Origin: an uncultured Verrucomicrobiae bacterium
GTDB lineage: Bacteria; Verrucomicrobiota; Verrucomicrobiia; Verrucomicrobiales; DEV007
Length of the DNA: 13,769 bases
Reading direction: 5' to 3'
Assembly: GCA_937898895.1 (NCBI GenBank)
Contig: CALDKL010000855.1
Location: 1 to 13,769 of the forward strand
The notes under the pieces are model-generated. The model did not search any database, was not told the DNA's origin, and saw only the letters and a list, made by a program, of their open reading frames with translations. This document shows positions 1 through 6,201 of this stretch, one piece after another. Position 1 is the first letter of the stretch. Every line of letters starts with the position of its first letter. Made by a program: the position numbers and the translations under genes.

Positions 1-2513
1 CGGAATTGGTCCCACCCTCCCGTATTCGGCACCGCGACGGATCCCAGGAGGGGACCGTCGGGCGAGCCGGCGCGGAATTCGATGGTGCCTCCGACATTGC
101 CGGAAGAGGCACGCACCTTCACGCGGCTGACATCGGCGAGGGGAATCGAGAAAAACCGGGCGAGGTGCCCGTGGGCGGTCGATCCGATCACTTTTCCTTG
201 TTTCTTCGGACCCTCGAGCGAGTCGGCCAGCTCGGCCTCGAGTTTGCGGGTGCGCAGCTTCACGATGGCCTTGCCCGCGAGGGAGCCGGCAGGAGCTTTG
301 CCGAGATCCGTGAAGGTCGCCTCGACGAGTCCGACGGCGAGCTTCCCGTCCTTCGGCGGGGTGATCTGCCCCTCGAGCCCGCGAGCCACCGTGGGGGTGG
401 TCTGGCCCTCGGCCAGCGAGTAGATCCATTTCACCATCATGTGGACTTCATCGGCGGTATGTTGGGAATGGGGCAGCATGGGAATGAGTCCCCATACGTT
501 CGCCGAACCTTTGATGACCCGATCGACCGAAACCTCCATCGCGCCTGGCTGGCCTTTGTATTTCTTCGCGATTTCCATCAGAGGAGGTCCCACCAGTTTC
601 TGATCGACAGAGTGGCAGTTGAAACAGTCGGATTGCTTCATGCGCGAGAGGCCCGGATCGACGTCGCTGAGTTTGCCATCGGCTCCCGCCCAGGAGGAGC
701 TGACGAGGGTGCGCACGGCAAATTCGCTTTCGTGTCCTTTCGAGGTTCCGTCTTCGGTGTCGTTCACCTCGAGGTGGAAGGACACCGGCTCGCCCGGCGT
801 GAAGAAATCGCCTTCCTGCGGAGAAAGGAATTTCACGACGGGCACCGAGTTGCCCACGGTGACCGGCACGACTGCTTTGCCCTCGCCTCCCTTGTCGTCG
901 CGGACGACAAGTTCGATGCGGAAATCCCCGGGGTCTTTCATCGTCACGACGGCTTCTTTTCCGGTGGAGAGAATCCTGTCGCCGAGACGCCATTCGTAGG
1001 TCACGGGGTCGCCTTCGTGGTCCTTCGATCCGGCGGCGGAGAGAGAGAGTTCGAGCGGCTGGAGGCCGGCGGTGGGCGAAACGGCGGCTTTTGTCACAGG
1101 GGCGAGATTGCCGCGCTGAAAACGGATGCGCACGAGCCGCGAATCGGCATTCGCACCCCAGGTCTCGCCGTAGTCCATGAGGTAGAGCGCCCCGTCCCTG
1201 CCAAAGAAGAGATCCACCGGTCGTTTGATCTGGAATCGACCGCTGCCGTCGTCCTCTCCCTGAGCAACTCGCGCTGCGGCGGTGAAGGGAAGGATTTCGG
1301 CGAGATGGCCGTTTTCATCAAGACGCGCCCAGTGGAGGAAGGGTCGCTGCCAGTCGTAAAAGAGGACCATGCCATCGAAGTATTCGGGAAAGCCGTCGGT
1401 GGTCTCGAAGGCGGGATCATAATGGAAGACGGGACCACCGCAGGCGGTGCGACCGCCTCTGCCGAGGATGGGGAATTCCGGCGAGTCGGAACCGGGGTAG
1501 TAGACAAAGGGTGCCTCTACCGGGGGCAGTTCCGCCAGTCCGGTATTGTTGGGGCTTTGGTTTACGGGATTCGCCTTGTCGTAGGCGACGCCGGGAATCT
1601 TCGCGGCAAAATCGTAATCGAGATAGACCCGGTTGCCGCGCGAATAGGGCCAGCCGTAGTTTCCGGGACGGCGGACCTGGTTGACGGTGTCAAATCCGCG
1701 GGGCCCGCGCTCTTGCTTGTCACTTCCGGCGTCGGGCCCGACATCGCCGACATAGAGGAAGCCCGTCTTTGCATCGATATTGAATCTCCAGGGATTGCGA
1801 AAGCCCATCGCATAGATCTCGGGTCGCGTCTTCGGCGTGCCGACGGGGAAGAGATTGCCCTCGGGGATCGTGTAGCCGCCTTCGGGAGTGGGGCGGATGC
1901 GCAGGATCTTGCCACGCAGGTCGTTGGTGTTGGCGGAGGATTTCTGGGCGTCCCAGGGATTGCGTCCGGGCCGTTCGTCGATGGGTGCGTATCCTTCGGA
2001 GTCGTTGAAGGGATTGGTATTGTCTCCGCTCGAAATGTAGAGGCATCCGTCGGGCCCGAATCTCAGGGTACCCGCATGGTGGCAACATTGCTCTCGTTGT
2101 TCGGGCCAGCTGAGCAGGTCCTTGCGCGAGGACGCGTCGAGTTTGCCTTCCTTCAGGGTGAATCGGCTGATGGTCTGGCCGTCGAAATCGGGCGGCGAGT
2201 GCATGAAGTAGATCCACGAATTCTCCGCAAACCCCGGGTCGAGAGCCATGCCGAGGAGGCCATTCTCCTGGGCTGTCGTCACGGCGATTTTGCCGATCTC
2301 GGAGACGAGCTTTGTCTTCGGGTCAAATCCCTTCACCGTACCGGCGATCTCGTGGAAGAAGATGCGCCCGTCAGGAGCCTCCTGCATCGTCATCGGCTGG
2401 GGCAGGTTCTCTGCGAGGATCTCGAAGTGAAATCGATAGTCTGGCGGAGCCTCTTCTCGGGCAGCGGCAGGGAGCATCGTCAGGGCGAAGACGGCGAGGA
2501 GATTTCGTGACAT
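1..2513 (-). CDS. Secreted PQQ-type glucose/sorbosone dehydrogenase with PKD, cytochrome c and CBM6 domains (C-terminus cut off)
   Basis: 837 residues are visible from ATG at 2513 to the left edge with no stop, so the gene is partial. Residues 1-20 form a Sec signal peptide (MSRNLLAVFALTMLPAAA). Residues about 30-465 match the glucose/sorbosone dehydrogenase beta-propeller: HHAG at 145-148, then SSGDNTNPF, NDLRGKILRI, GFRNPWRF, LYVGDVG and GNYGWP. A PKD domain follows at about 465-552. A class I cytochrome c domain has CFNCH at 630-634 and a likely axial Met at M679. From about 765 the chain looks like a CBM6 sugar-binding module (GGTIEF, PNTGGWDQF), cut by the window edge. Known family role: periplasmic PQQ-dependent oxidation of sugar alcohols or aldoses. 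Inference: the fused haem is the electron acceptor and the CBM6 tethers the enzyme to polysaccharide. The gene is divergent from the PQQ-repeat gene at 2822. No Shine-Dalgarno is visible before the start. The substrate is not readable from sequence. Confidence 0.9.
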   Translation of the reverse strand, partial: MSRNLLAVFALTMLPAAAREEAPPDYRFHFEILAENLPQPMTMQEAPDGRIFFHEIAGTVKGFDPKTKLVSEIGKIAVTTAQENGLLGMALDPGFAENSWIYFMHSPPDFDGQTISRFTLKEGKLDASSRKDLLSWPEQREQCCHHAGTLRFGPDGCLYISSGDNTNPFNDSEGYAPIDERPGRNPWDAQKSSANTNDLRGKILRIRPTPEGGYTIPEGNLFPVGTPKTRPEIYAMGFRNPWRFNIDAKTGFLYVGDVGPDAGSDKQERGPRGFDTVNQVRRPGNYGWPYSRGNRVYLDYDFAAKIPGVAYDKANPVNQSPNNTGLAELPPVEAPFVYYPGSDSPEFPILGRGGRTACGGPVFHYDPAFETTDGFPEYFDGMVLFYDWQRPFLHWARLDENGHLAEILPFTAAARVAQGEDDGSGRFQIKRPVDLFFGRDGALYLMDYGETWGANADSRLVRIRFQRGNLAPVTKAAVSPTAGLQPLELSLSAAGSKDHEGDPVTYEWRLGDRILSTGKEAVVTMKDPGDFRIELVVRDDKGGEGKAVVPVTVGNSVPVVKFLSPQEGDFFTPGEPVSFHLEVNDTEDGTSKGHESEFAVRTLVSSSWAGADGKLSDVDPGLSRMKQSDCFNCHSVDQKLVGPPLMEIAKKYKGQPGAMEVSVDRVIKGSANVWGLIPMLPHSQHTADEVHMMVKWIYSLAEGQTTPTVARGLEGQITPPKDGKLAVGLVEATFTDLGKAPAGSLAGKAIVKLRTRKLEAELADSLEGPKKQGKVIGSTAHGHLARFFSIPLADVSRVKVRASSGNVGGTIEFRAGSPDGPLLGSVAVPNTGGWDQF

Positions 2514-2821
2514 GGCGGCGGACAGAATCCTACTCGATGCACTGCGTCCGTCCAGTCGCCCGCCAGCACGGAATGAGGGGATCTCCGGATCGGAGCCTTC
2601 GCCCGCCACACCCGAGTTTGATCGGAGGCACCCCCCCGGATTCACCCAACTCCCGAAAGCGAGAAGAGGTCCGTTCCCGCGAATCCGTCAGAGGCGCTTT
2701 TCCGGAGATTGATTGCGGGGAAATTGGGTGGCATGGGTATCCGATGGATGGGTTCTCTGCCTTTCGGATGTTGGGTCTGCCGTCCCCCGGTCGGCCAGTG
2801 TCGCTGAATCTCTCCTCGAAC
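2514..2821. other. Divergent intergenic region, 308 bases
   Basis: This gap separates the start codons of two divergent genes for exported beta-propeller redox-type proteins, so promoters for both should lie here. It holds the weak minus-strand promoter listed separately, a small CTCCG-GAT-CGGAG palindrome at 2583-2595 and a run of seven C at 2631-2637. No convincing promoter was found for the plus-strand gene. The plus frame stays open upstream of 2822, but that stretch lacks any signal or domain, so it is treated as non-coding. Confidence 0.5.
2527..2554 (-). promoter_or_regulatory. Possible sigma70-type promoter of the sugar dehydrogenase gene
   Basis: Read on the minus strand, TGGACG (2554-2549; 4 of 6 match TTGACA) is 16 bases from TAGGAT (2532-2527; 4 of 6 match TATAAT), which ends 13 bases before the ATG at 2513. 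Both boxes are weak, so chance is quite possible. If real, the transcript would have a leader of only about 5-7 bases. Confidence 0.22.
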
Positions 2822-4177
2822 ATGCGAACGCTCGTCCTCCCCGCCTCGCTCGCCCTGTTTTTCTCTTTCTCGCATGCCGAAGATTGGCCCCGTTTCCACG
2901 GTCCGAACGGGTCCGGAGTGACGAGCGAAATGCGGATCCCCGTCCCACCGGAGGATGCGACAGTCCGCTGGACGATTGATCTGCCGGGAGTTGGACACGG
3001 TTCGCCGGTGATTCACGGGCAACGGCTTTTTCTCCTGTGCGCCACCGAAGCGCCCTCAAAAGGGAAGGGAAAGGGGAAAGGACAACGAAAGGGACGGGAC
3101 AAGGGAAACGGTGGCCCGACCCCTCCCCGGGCGTCTCCCGACGGAGAGGCGACCGCACCCGTCGCGCAGCGCTGGATGCCACTCTGCCTGAGCACAAGGG
3201 ATGGATCGATCCTCTGGCGCGATGAATTGTCGGGGGGCGATTTTTCGGGACACCGATTCAACAGTCCGGCCTCGACCACGCCTGCGGTCGACGGGAAACG
3301 GGTTGTCTTTACCTGGGGCACCGCCGAGAGCCTCACCATGGCAGCGTATTCCCTCGAGGGGAAACACCTTTGGAAACGCGACCTCGGGCCGGTTGCGGGC
3401 GGGCACGGTTTCGCTGCGTCTCCGGTGTTGCTCGGCGACCTCATTGTCCTCAACAACGATCAGGAGGATGCCCGGGGCGGCCTGCTCGGCATCGATGCCA
3501 ACACCGGCGAGGTGAAATGGACAGTCGCCCGGCACAGCAAGCGACTCAGTTACTCGGTCCCCTGTGTCGTCCACCGCAGCGGTCGCGATCTGCTTGTTTT
3601 CACCAACTGGACGCACGGCTTCACCGTAGTCGATGCCCGCGACGGAGCGGTTGTTTCCGAAAAGAGCGTCTTCAAACAGGAGTCGAACGAACGGGCCATC
3701 AGCTCGCCGGTGGCCTGGCGGGATCTCGTCATCGGCACCTGCGGCTTCACCGCAAATCCCAAACATTGCGTGGCGATGCGTGTCGACGAGGCGGGGCAAC
3801 TCTCGGAAGTCTGGCGGGTGGAGAAAAACGTGCCCCACATCCCGAGTGTCCTGGTCGTGGGTGATCGGTGTTACCTCTGGGATGATGCGGGGATCGTCTC
3901 GTGCCTTGATGCGGCCACGGGTCGGGAGATCTGGAAGGGCCGTGTGCCTGGTGTCGAAGGCCATTGCATGGGTTCTCCCGTGAGCGACGGCAGCTCGATC
4001 TGCAGCCTGGACGAAAGCGGCAACCTGCATGCCATCGCGACCGGAGACGCCCTCGCCCCGCTCGGCATGAGGCCGCTGGGCGACCCCTGCCGCAGCACAC
4101 CCGCCTTCGGCGATGGGGCGATGTTTGTCCGCACCGTTCATCGGTTGTTTGCCTTCGAGGGAGCAGGGGCGAGGTGA
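2822..4177 (+). CDS. Secreted PQQ-like beta-propeller protein (BamB-like family)
   Basis: 451 residues. The start at 2822 is chosen because it directly opens a Sec signal peptide (MRTLVLPASLALFFSFSHA) followed by EDWPRFHGPNGSG, the usual mature N-terminus of PQQ-repeat proteins in PVC bacteria. Upstream in-frame ATGs give no better signal. The rest is repeated propeller blades of the form SPV..G.L....D..G...W, for example CLSTRDGSILW, GIDANTGEVKW and CLDAATGREIW. These repeats belong to the PQQ-binding-like/BamB fold. In many such proteins no cofactor is bound, so dehydrogenase activity is not implied. Residues 80-98 form an unusual Lys-Gly-rich tract inside the first blades (separate entry). 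The next gene starts 85 bases downstream on the same strand. No Shine-Dalgarno is seen. The specific role is unknown; it could be a scaffold or a sugar-oxidation partner of the divergent dehydrogenase. Confidence 0.88.
   Translation: MRTLVLPASLALFFSFSHAEDWPRFHGPNGSGVTSEMRIPVPPEDATVRWTIDLPGVGHGSPVIHGQRLFLLCATEAPSKGKGKGKGQRKGRDKGNGGPTPPRASPDGEATAPVAQRWMPLCLSTRDGSILWRDELSGGDFSGHRFNSPASTTPAVDGKRVVFTWGTAESLTMAAYSLEGKHLWKRDLGPVAGGHGFAASPVLLGDLIVLNNDQEDARGGLLGIDANTGEVKWTVARHSKRLSYSVPCVVHRSGRDLLVFTNWTHGFTVVDARDGAVVSEKSVFKQESNERAISSPVAWRDLVIGTCGFTANPKHCVAMRVDEAGQLSEVWRVEKNVPHIPSVLVVGDRCYLWDDAGIVSCLDAATGREIWKGRVPGVEGHCMGSPVSDGSSICSLDESGNLHAIATGDALAPLGMRPLGDPCRSTPAFGDGAMFVRTVHRLFAFEGAGAR
3059..3115 (+). 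repeat. Lys-Gly repeat tract inside the PQQ-propeller gene
   Basis: Residues 80-98 read K-G four times, then a mixed K/R/G/Q/D/N stretch ending GNGG, followed by a Pro/Ala-rich linker to about residue 118. The DNA is almost pure purine on the plus strand, with an unbroken purine run at 3058-3082 built from GGGAAA-like units. Frame and protein continue normally on both sides, so this is an in-frame insertion, not a frameshift. Expansion by replication slippage is a plausible origin (inference). Confidence 0.8.
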
Positions 4178-4228
4178 CTGGTGGCTCTGCGGTTCCATCA
4201 CGGATGCACGCGAGGCACAAATCGGGGG

Positions 4229-4256
4229 TCGTCAAATTTCCCGCTTCCGCTACACT
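4229..4256 (+). promoter_or_regulatory. Possible promoter giving a leaderless isomerase transcript
   Basis: TCGTCA (4229-4234; 4 of 6 match TTGACA) and TACACT (4251-4256; 4 of 6 match TATAAT) are 16 bases apart. TACACT ends only 6 bases before the ATG at 4263, so transcription would begin at or next to the start codon. There is no Shine-Dalgarno here, which agrees with leaderless initiation. The boxes are imperfect. Confidence 0.3.
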
Positions 4257-4262
4257 CTCCGC

Positions 4263-5192
4263 ATGACCGAAACATCTCCCTGTTCCCGCCGATCCTTCGT
4301 CTCCACGACAGGGGCCGCGACCGTGGCCGCCGTGGCTGCATCGATGCACGAACGCTTTGCCCTCGCCGAGGAAGCCGCCGCCAAAGCCGGTGTCGCCGGA
4401 AAAATCAACCACTCGGCCTGCAAATGGTGTTACAAGGACATCTCGCTCGACGACCTCTGCACGGCGGGAAAGGAGTTCGGGCTCGGGGCGATCGACCTGA
4501 TCGATCCGGTGGATTTCCCCACTCTGAAAAAACACGGGATGCACTGTCCTATGGTCAGTTTCCCCTCGGCCGAAGTCGAGATCGGCGGCGTGAAAAAGAA
4601 GATCGGCTCGATCCCCCACGGATTCAACCGAGCTGAGCACCACGACACCCTTTTTGCCCTCTACGAGAAGCTCATTGCCGAGAGCGCCGCCGCCGGTTTT
4701 ACGAACGTGATCTGTTTTTCCGGCAACCGCGACGGGAGGGACGATGAAGAGGGTCTCGAACACTGTGCCGTCGGCCTGAAACGGCTCATGCCACTCTGTG
4801 AGAAACACGGGGTCACCCTGACGATGGAACTGCTCAATTCGAAGGTGAACCACAAGGACTACATGTGCGATCACTCCGCCTGGGGCGCGGCCCTCTGCGA
4901 CAAGGTCGGATCGGAGCATTTCAAATTGCTCTACGATATCTATCACATGCAGATCATGGAGGGCGACGTGATCGCCACGATCCAGGCCCGGCACCCGTAT
5001 ATCAGCCATTACCACACCGGCGGGGTCCCGGGTCGCGCCGAAATCGACGAGACGCAGGAACTCTATTATCCCGCGATCATGAAGGCCATTGTTGCGACGG
5101 GATACTCCGGTTGGGTCGCGCAGGAGTTCATCCCGAAGCGCGAAGACAAGATCGCCTCGCTGAAGCAGGCGGTGCAGATCTGCTCGGTCTGA
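4263..5192 (+). CDS. Tat-exported hydroxypyruvate isomerase-like TIM-barrel protein
   Basis: 309 residues. The start at 4263 places a twin-arginine motif (SRRSFV, residues 8-13) ahead of an Ala/Val-rich hydrophobic stretch (14-26), so export of a folded protein by Tat is likely. The body matches the xylose-isomerase-like TIM-barrel superfamily, closest by motif to hydroxypyruvate isomerase (Hyi). Candidate metal/catalytic residues are E189 in TMELLN, D225 in LYDIYH, H251 in HYHTGGVPGR and E288 in AQEFIP. In Hyi the motif is HIQIAGVPGR with Gln as ligand; here His stands at that place. Hyi interconverts hydroxypyruvate and tartronate semialdehyde in the cytoplasm. An exported version with a changed ligand probably acts on another sugar or sugar acid (inference). 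The gene lies 85 bases after the PQQ-repeat gene and ends 10 bases before the end of the convergent YkuD gene, with no terminator visible between. Confidence 0.85.
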   Translation: MTETSPCSRRSFVSTTGAATVAAVAASMHERFALAEEAAAKAGVAGKINHSACKWCYKDISLDDLCTAGKEFGLGAIDLIDPVDFPTLKKHGMHCPMVSFPSAEVEIGGVKKKIGSIPHGFNRAEHHDTLFALYEKLIAESAAAGFTNVICFSGNRDGRDDEEGLEHCAVGLKRLMPLCEKHGVTLTMELLNSKVNHKDYMCDHSAWGAALCDKVGSEHFKLLYDIYHMQIMEGDVIATIQARHPYISHYHTGGVPGRAEIDETQELYYPAIMKAIVATGYSGWVAQEFIPKREDKIASLKQAVQICSV

Positions 5193-5202
5193 AGTGTCTT
5201 TG

Positions 5203-5937
5203 TCAGGGCAGCTTCCATTCCGCCCGGACGCGGGCGTACTCCGCTTCGGGGAGGAGGACGTACAGGGGGCGTCTCTCCGGAACGACCCACGCGATGAGCC
5301 GTTTCAGGTTCTCCTCGGACATCGTCGTGCATCCGAAGGTGGTGGCGTTGCCTCCGTTCCGCCAGATGTGGAAGAAGATGGAAGATCCCGCGCCCGGCTG
5401 GATGCGCGGATAGGCATTGTGGGCGATGAAGAGCTTCAGGGAATGGGCGTGATCCCCCTGTTTCATCTGCGCTTTCTTTTCCTCGCTGGTGGTCGGTTCG
5501 TGGTCGATGCGGAGGTACTGGTTGTATAGCGGCGAATTCACATCCTCAAACCAGAGGTCGCGTGTCGTGATCTGCACGTAGCTGAGCGAAGGAGCCTTTT
5601 GGATCGTCGGGGCATAGCCCCACGCACCACCGATGTCGAAGACACCCGCAGGGGCGCGGCGGTCGCCCTCCGTTTTTGTCTTGGCCCCTGCGGGCACCGG
5701 ACTCAATCCGCGACCCCAGACGAGGCCGTTTTTGCCAAGGCGCCCCGTCCAGGGGGTTCCCACGGGCGCCCAGGGGCCTCCCGGCTGCCTTTCGTATTGG
5801 GTGAGTTTCACCTGGGAAGAATCCCAGCCGCTCGCCGTCCCCAGCAGCAACTGGGTCGATTGAGGCGGAAGCTCGAAGGCAAATCCCGGCAGGGAGAGCG
5901 CAAGAAGAAGTGCCGCTAACAGGAGATGTCGGGTCAT
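5203..5937 (-). CDS. YkuD-type L,D-transpeptidase-like exported protein
   Basis: 244 residues with a Sec signal peptide (MTRHLLLAALLLALSLPGFA). The body fits the YkuD-fold family related to COG3786: GDRRAPAGVFDIGGAWGYAP, SLKLFIAHN, FFHIW and a C-terminal FGCTTMSEENLKRLIAW block. The likely catalytic pair is H190 and C203, with G202 before the Cys. Classical L,D-transpeptidases have SxGC[IV]R; here it is TFGCTTM, so the Arg after Cys is absent, as is usual in this subgroup. Known family role: making or editing 3-3 peptidoglycan cross-links or attaching proteins to peptidoglycan through a Cys acyl-enzyme. The activity of this subgroup is less well known. The gene is convergent with the isomerase gene and divergent from the large fusion gene. 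An inverted repeat lies immediately upstream of its start. No Shine-Dalgarno is visible. Confidence 0.85.
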   Translation of the reverse strand: MTRHLLLAALLLALSLPGFAFELPPQSTQLLLGTASGWDSSQVKLTQYERQPGGPWAPVGTPWTGRLGKNGLVWGRGLSPVPAGAKTKTEGDRRAPAGVFDIGGAWGYAPTIQKAPSLSYVQITTRDLWFEDVNSPLYNQYLRIDHEPTTSEEKKAQMKQGDHAHSLKLFIAHNAYPRIQPGAGSSIFFHIWRNGGNATTFGCTTMSEENLKRLIAWVVPERRPLYVLLPEAEYARVRAEWKLP

Positions 5938-5940
5938 TGG

Positions 5941-5970
5941 GGAAAATACTTAAGAAAAATTAGATTTTCC
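5941..5970. repeat. Inverted repeat just upstream of the YkuD-like gene
   Basis: Perfect 7-base arms GGAAAAT (5941-5947) and ATTTTCC (5964-5970) flank a 16-base AT-rich spacer. The repeat starts 3 bases upstream of the ATG at 5937. It sits where an operator or a 5' leader hairpin would be, and the region is AT-rich against GC-rich surroundings. Function is not established. Confidence 0.45.
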
Positions 5971-6001
5971 ACACCGATTCGGGTTGGGGCGCATTTTTTT
6001 G

Positions 6002-6108
6002 GAAATCGTGAAGCTGCCTGGGTCCGGGACAGTGCCCGAATCCGGTGGAAAAGGGCAAGGTGGGACGGCAGGGAGATCGTTTTGTGCTCCCGAAATCGTG
6101 AAATTTCG
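6002..6108. repeat. Direct repeat GAAATCGTGAA with a palindromic second copy
   Basis: GAAATCGTGAA occurs at 6002-6012 and again, exactly, at 6092-6102, 90 bases apart. The second copy is part of a palindrome with arms CGAAAT (6091-6096) and ATTTCG (6103-6108). Both copies lie between the divergent YkuD-like gene and the large fusion gene. Two similar sites with dyad symmetry would suit a transcription-factor operator pair, but no regulator gene is in the window. Confidence 0.4.
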
Positions 6109-6162
6109 ATCCGGCGAACCGGGCGAGGGGCGTTCGAGGACGGGCGTGACGCGAATCAGGGA

Positions 6163-6190
6163 ATGACAAACCGTCGCTCTCGCATAGCCT
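6163..6190 (+). promoter_or_regulatory. Possible promoter of the large fusion gene
   Basis: ATGACA (6163-6168; 5 of 6 match TTGACA) is 16 bases from TAGCCT (6185-6190; 3 of 6 match TATAAT). The second box ends 11 bases before the ATG at 6202, so any leader would be only a few bases long. No Shine-Dalgarno is present. The -10 box is poor. Confidence 0.28.
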
Positions 6191-6201
6191 CCGCTACTCG
6201 C

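Noticed and set aside
6..2510. 834-codon open frame on the plus strand
   Set aside because: It is an antisense shadow of the dehydrogenase gene. Its translation shows no domain and no signal, while the minus strand shows clear GSDH, PKD, haem and CBM6 motifs.
2583..2595. CTCCG-GAT-CGGAG palindrome as an operator
   Set aside because: Five-base arms are expected by chance in a GC-rich 308-base gap, and no second copy is seen.
3056..5015. Two long minus-strand open frames (3056-4201 and 3747-5015)
   Set aside because: Both lie opposite genes with clear signal peptides and family motifs; their translations look like low-complexity shadow sequence.
5926..6201. Upstream extension of the large fusion protein
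   Set aside because: The frame is open, but the start at 6202 opens a perfect signal peptide. The extra 92 residues would bury it and would overlap the start of the divergent YkuD gene.
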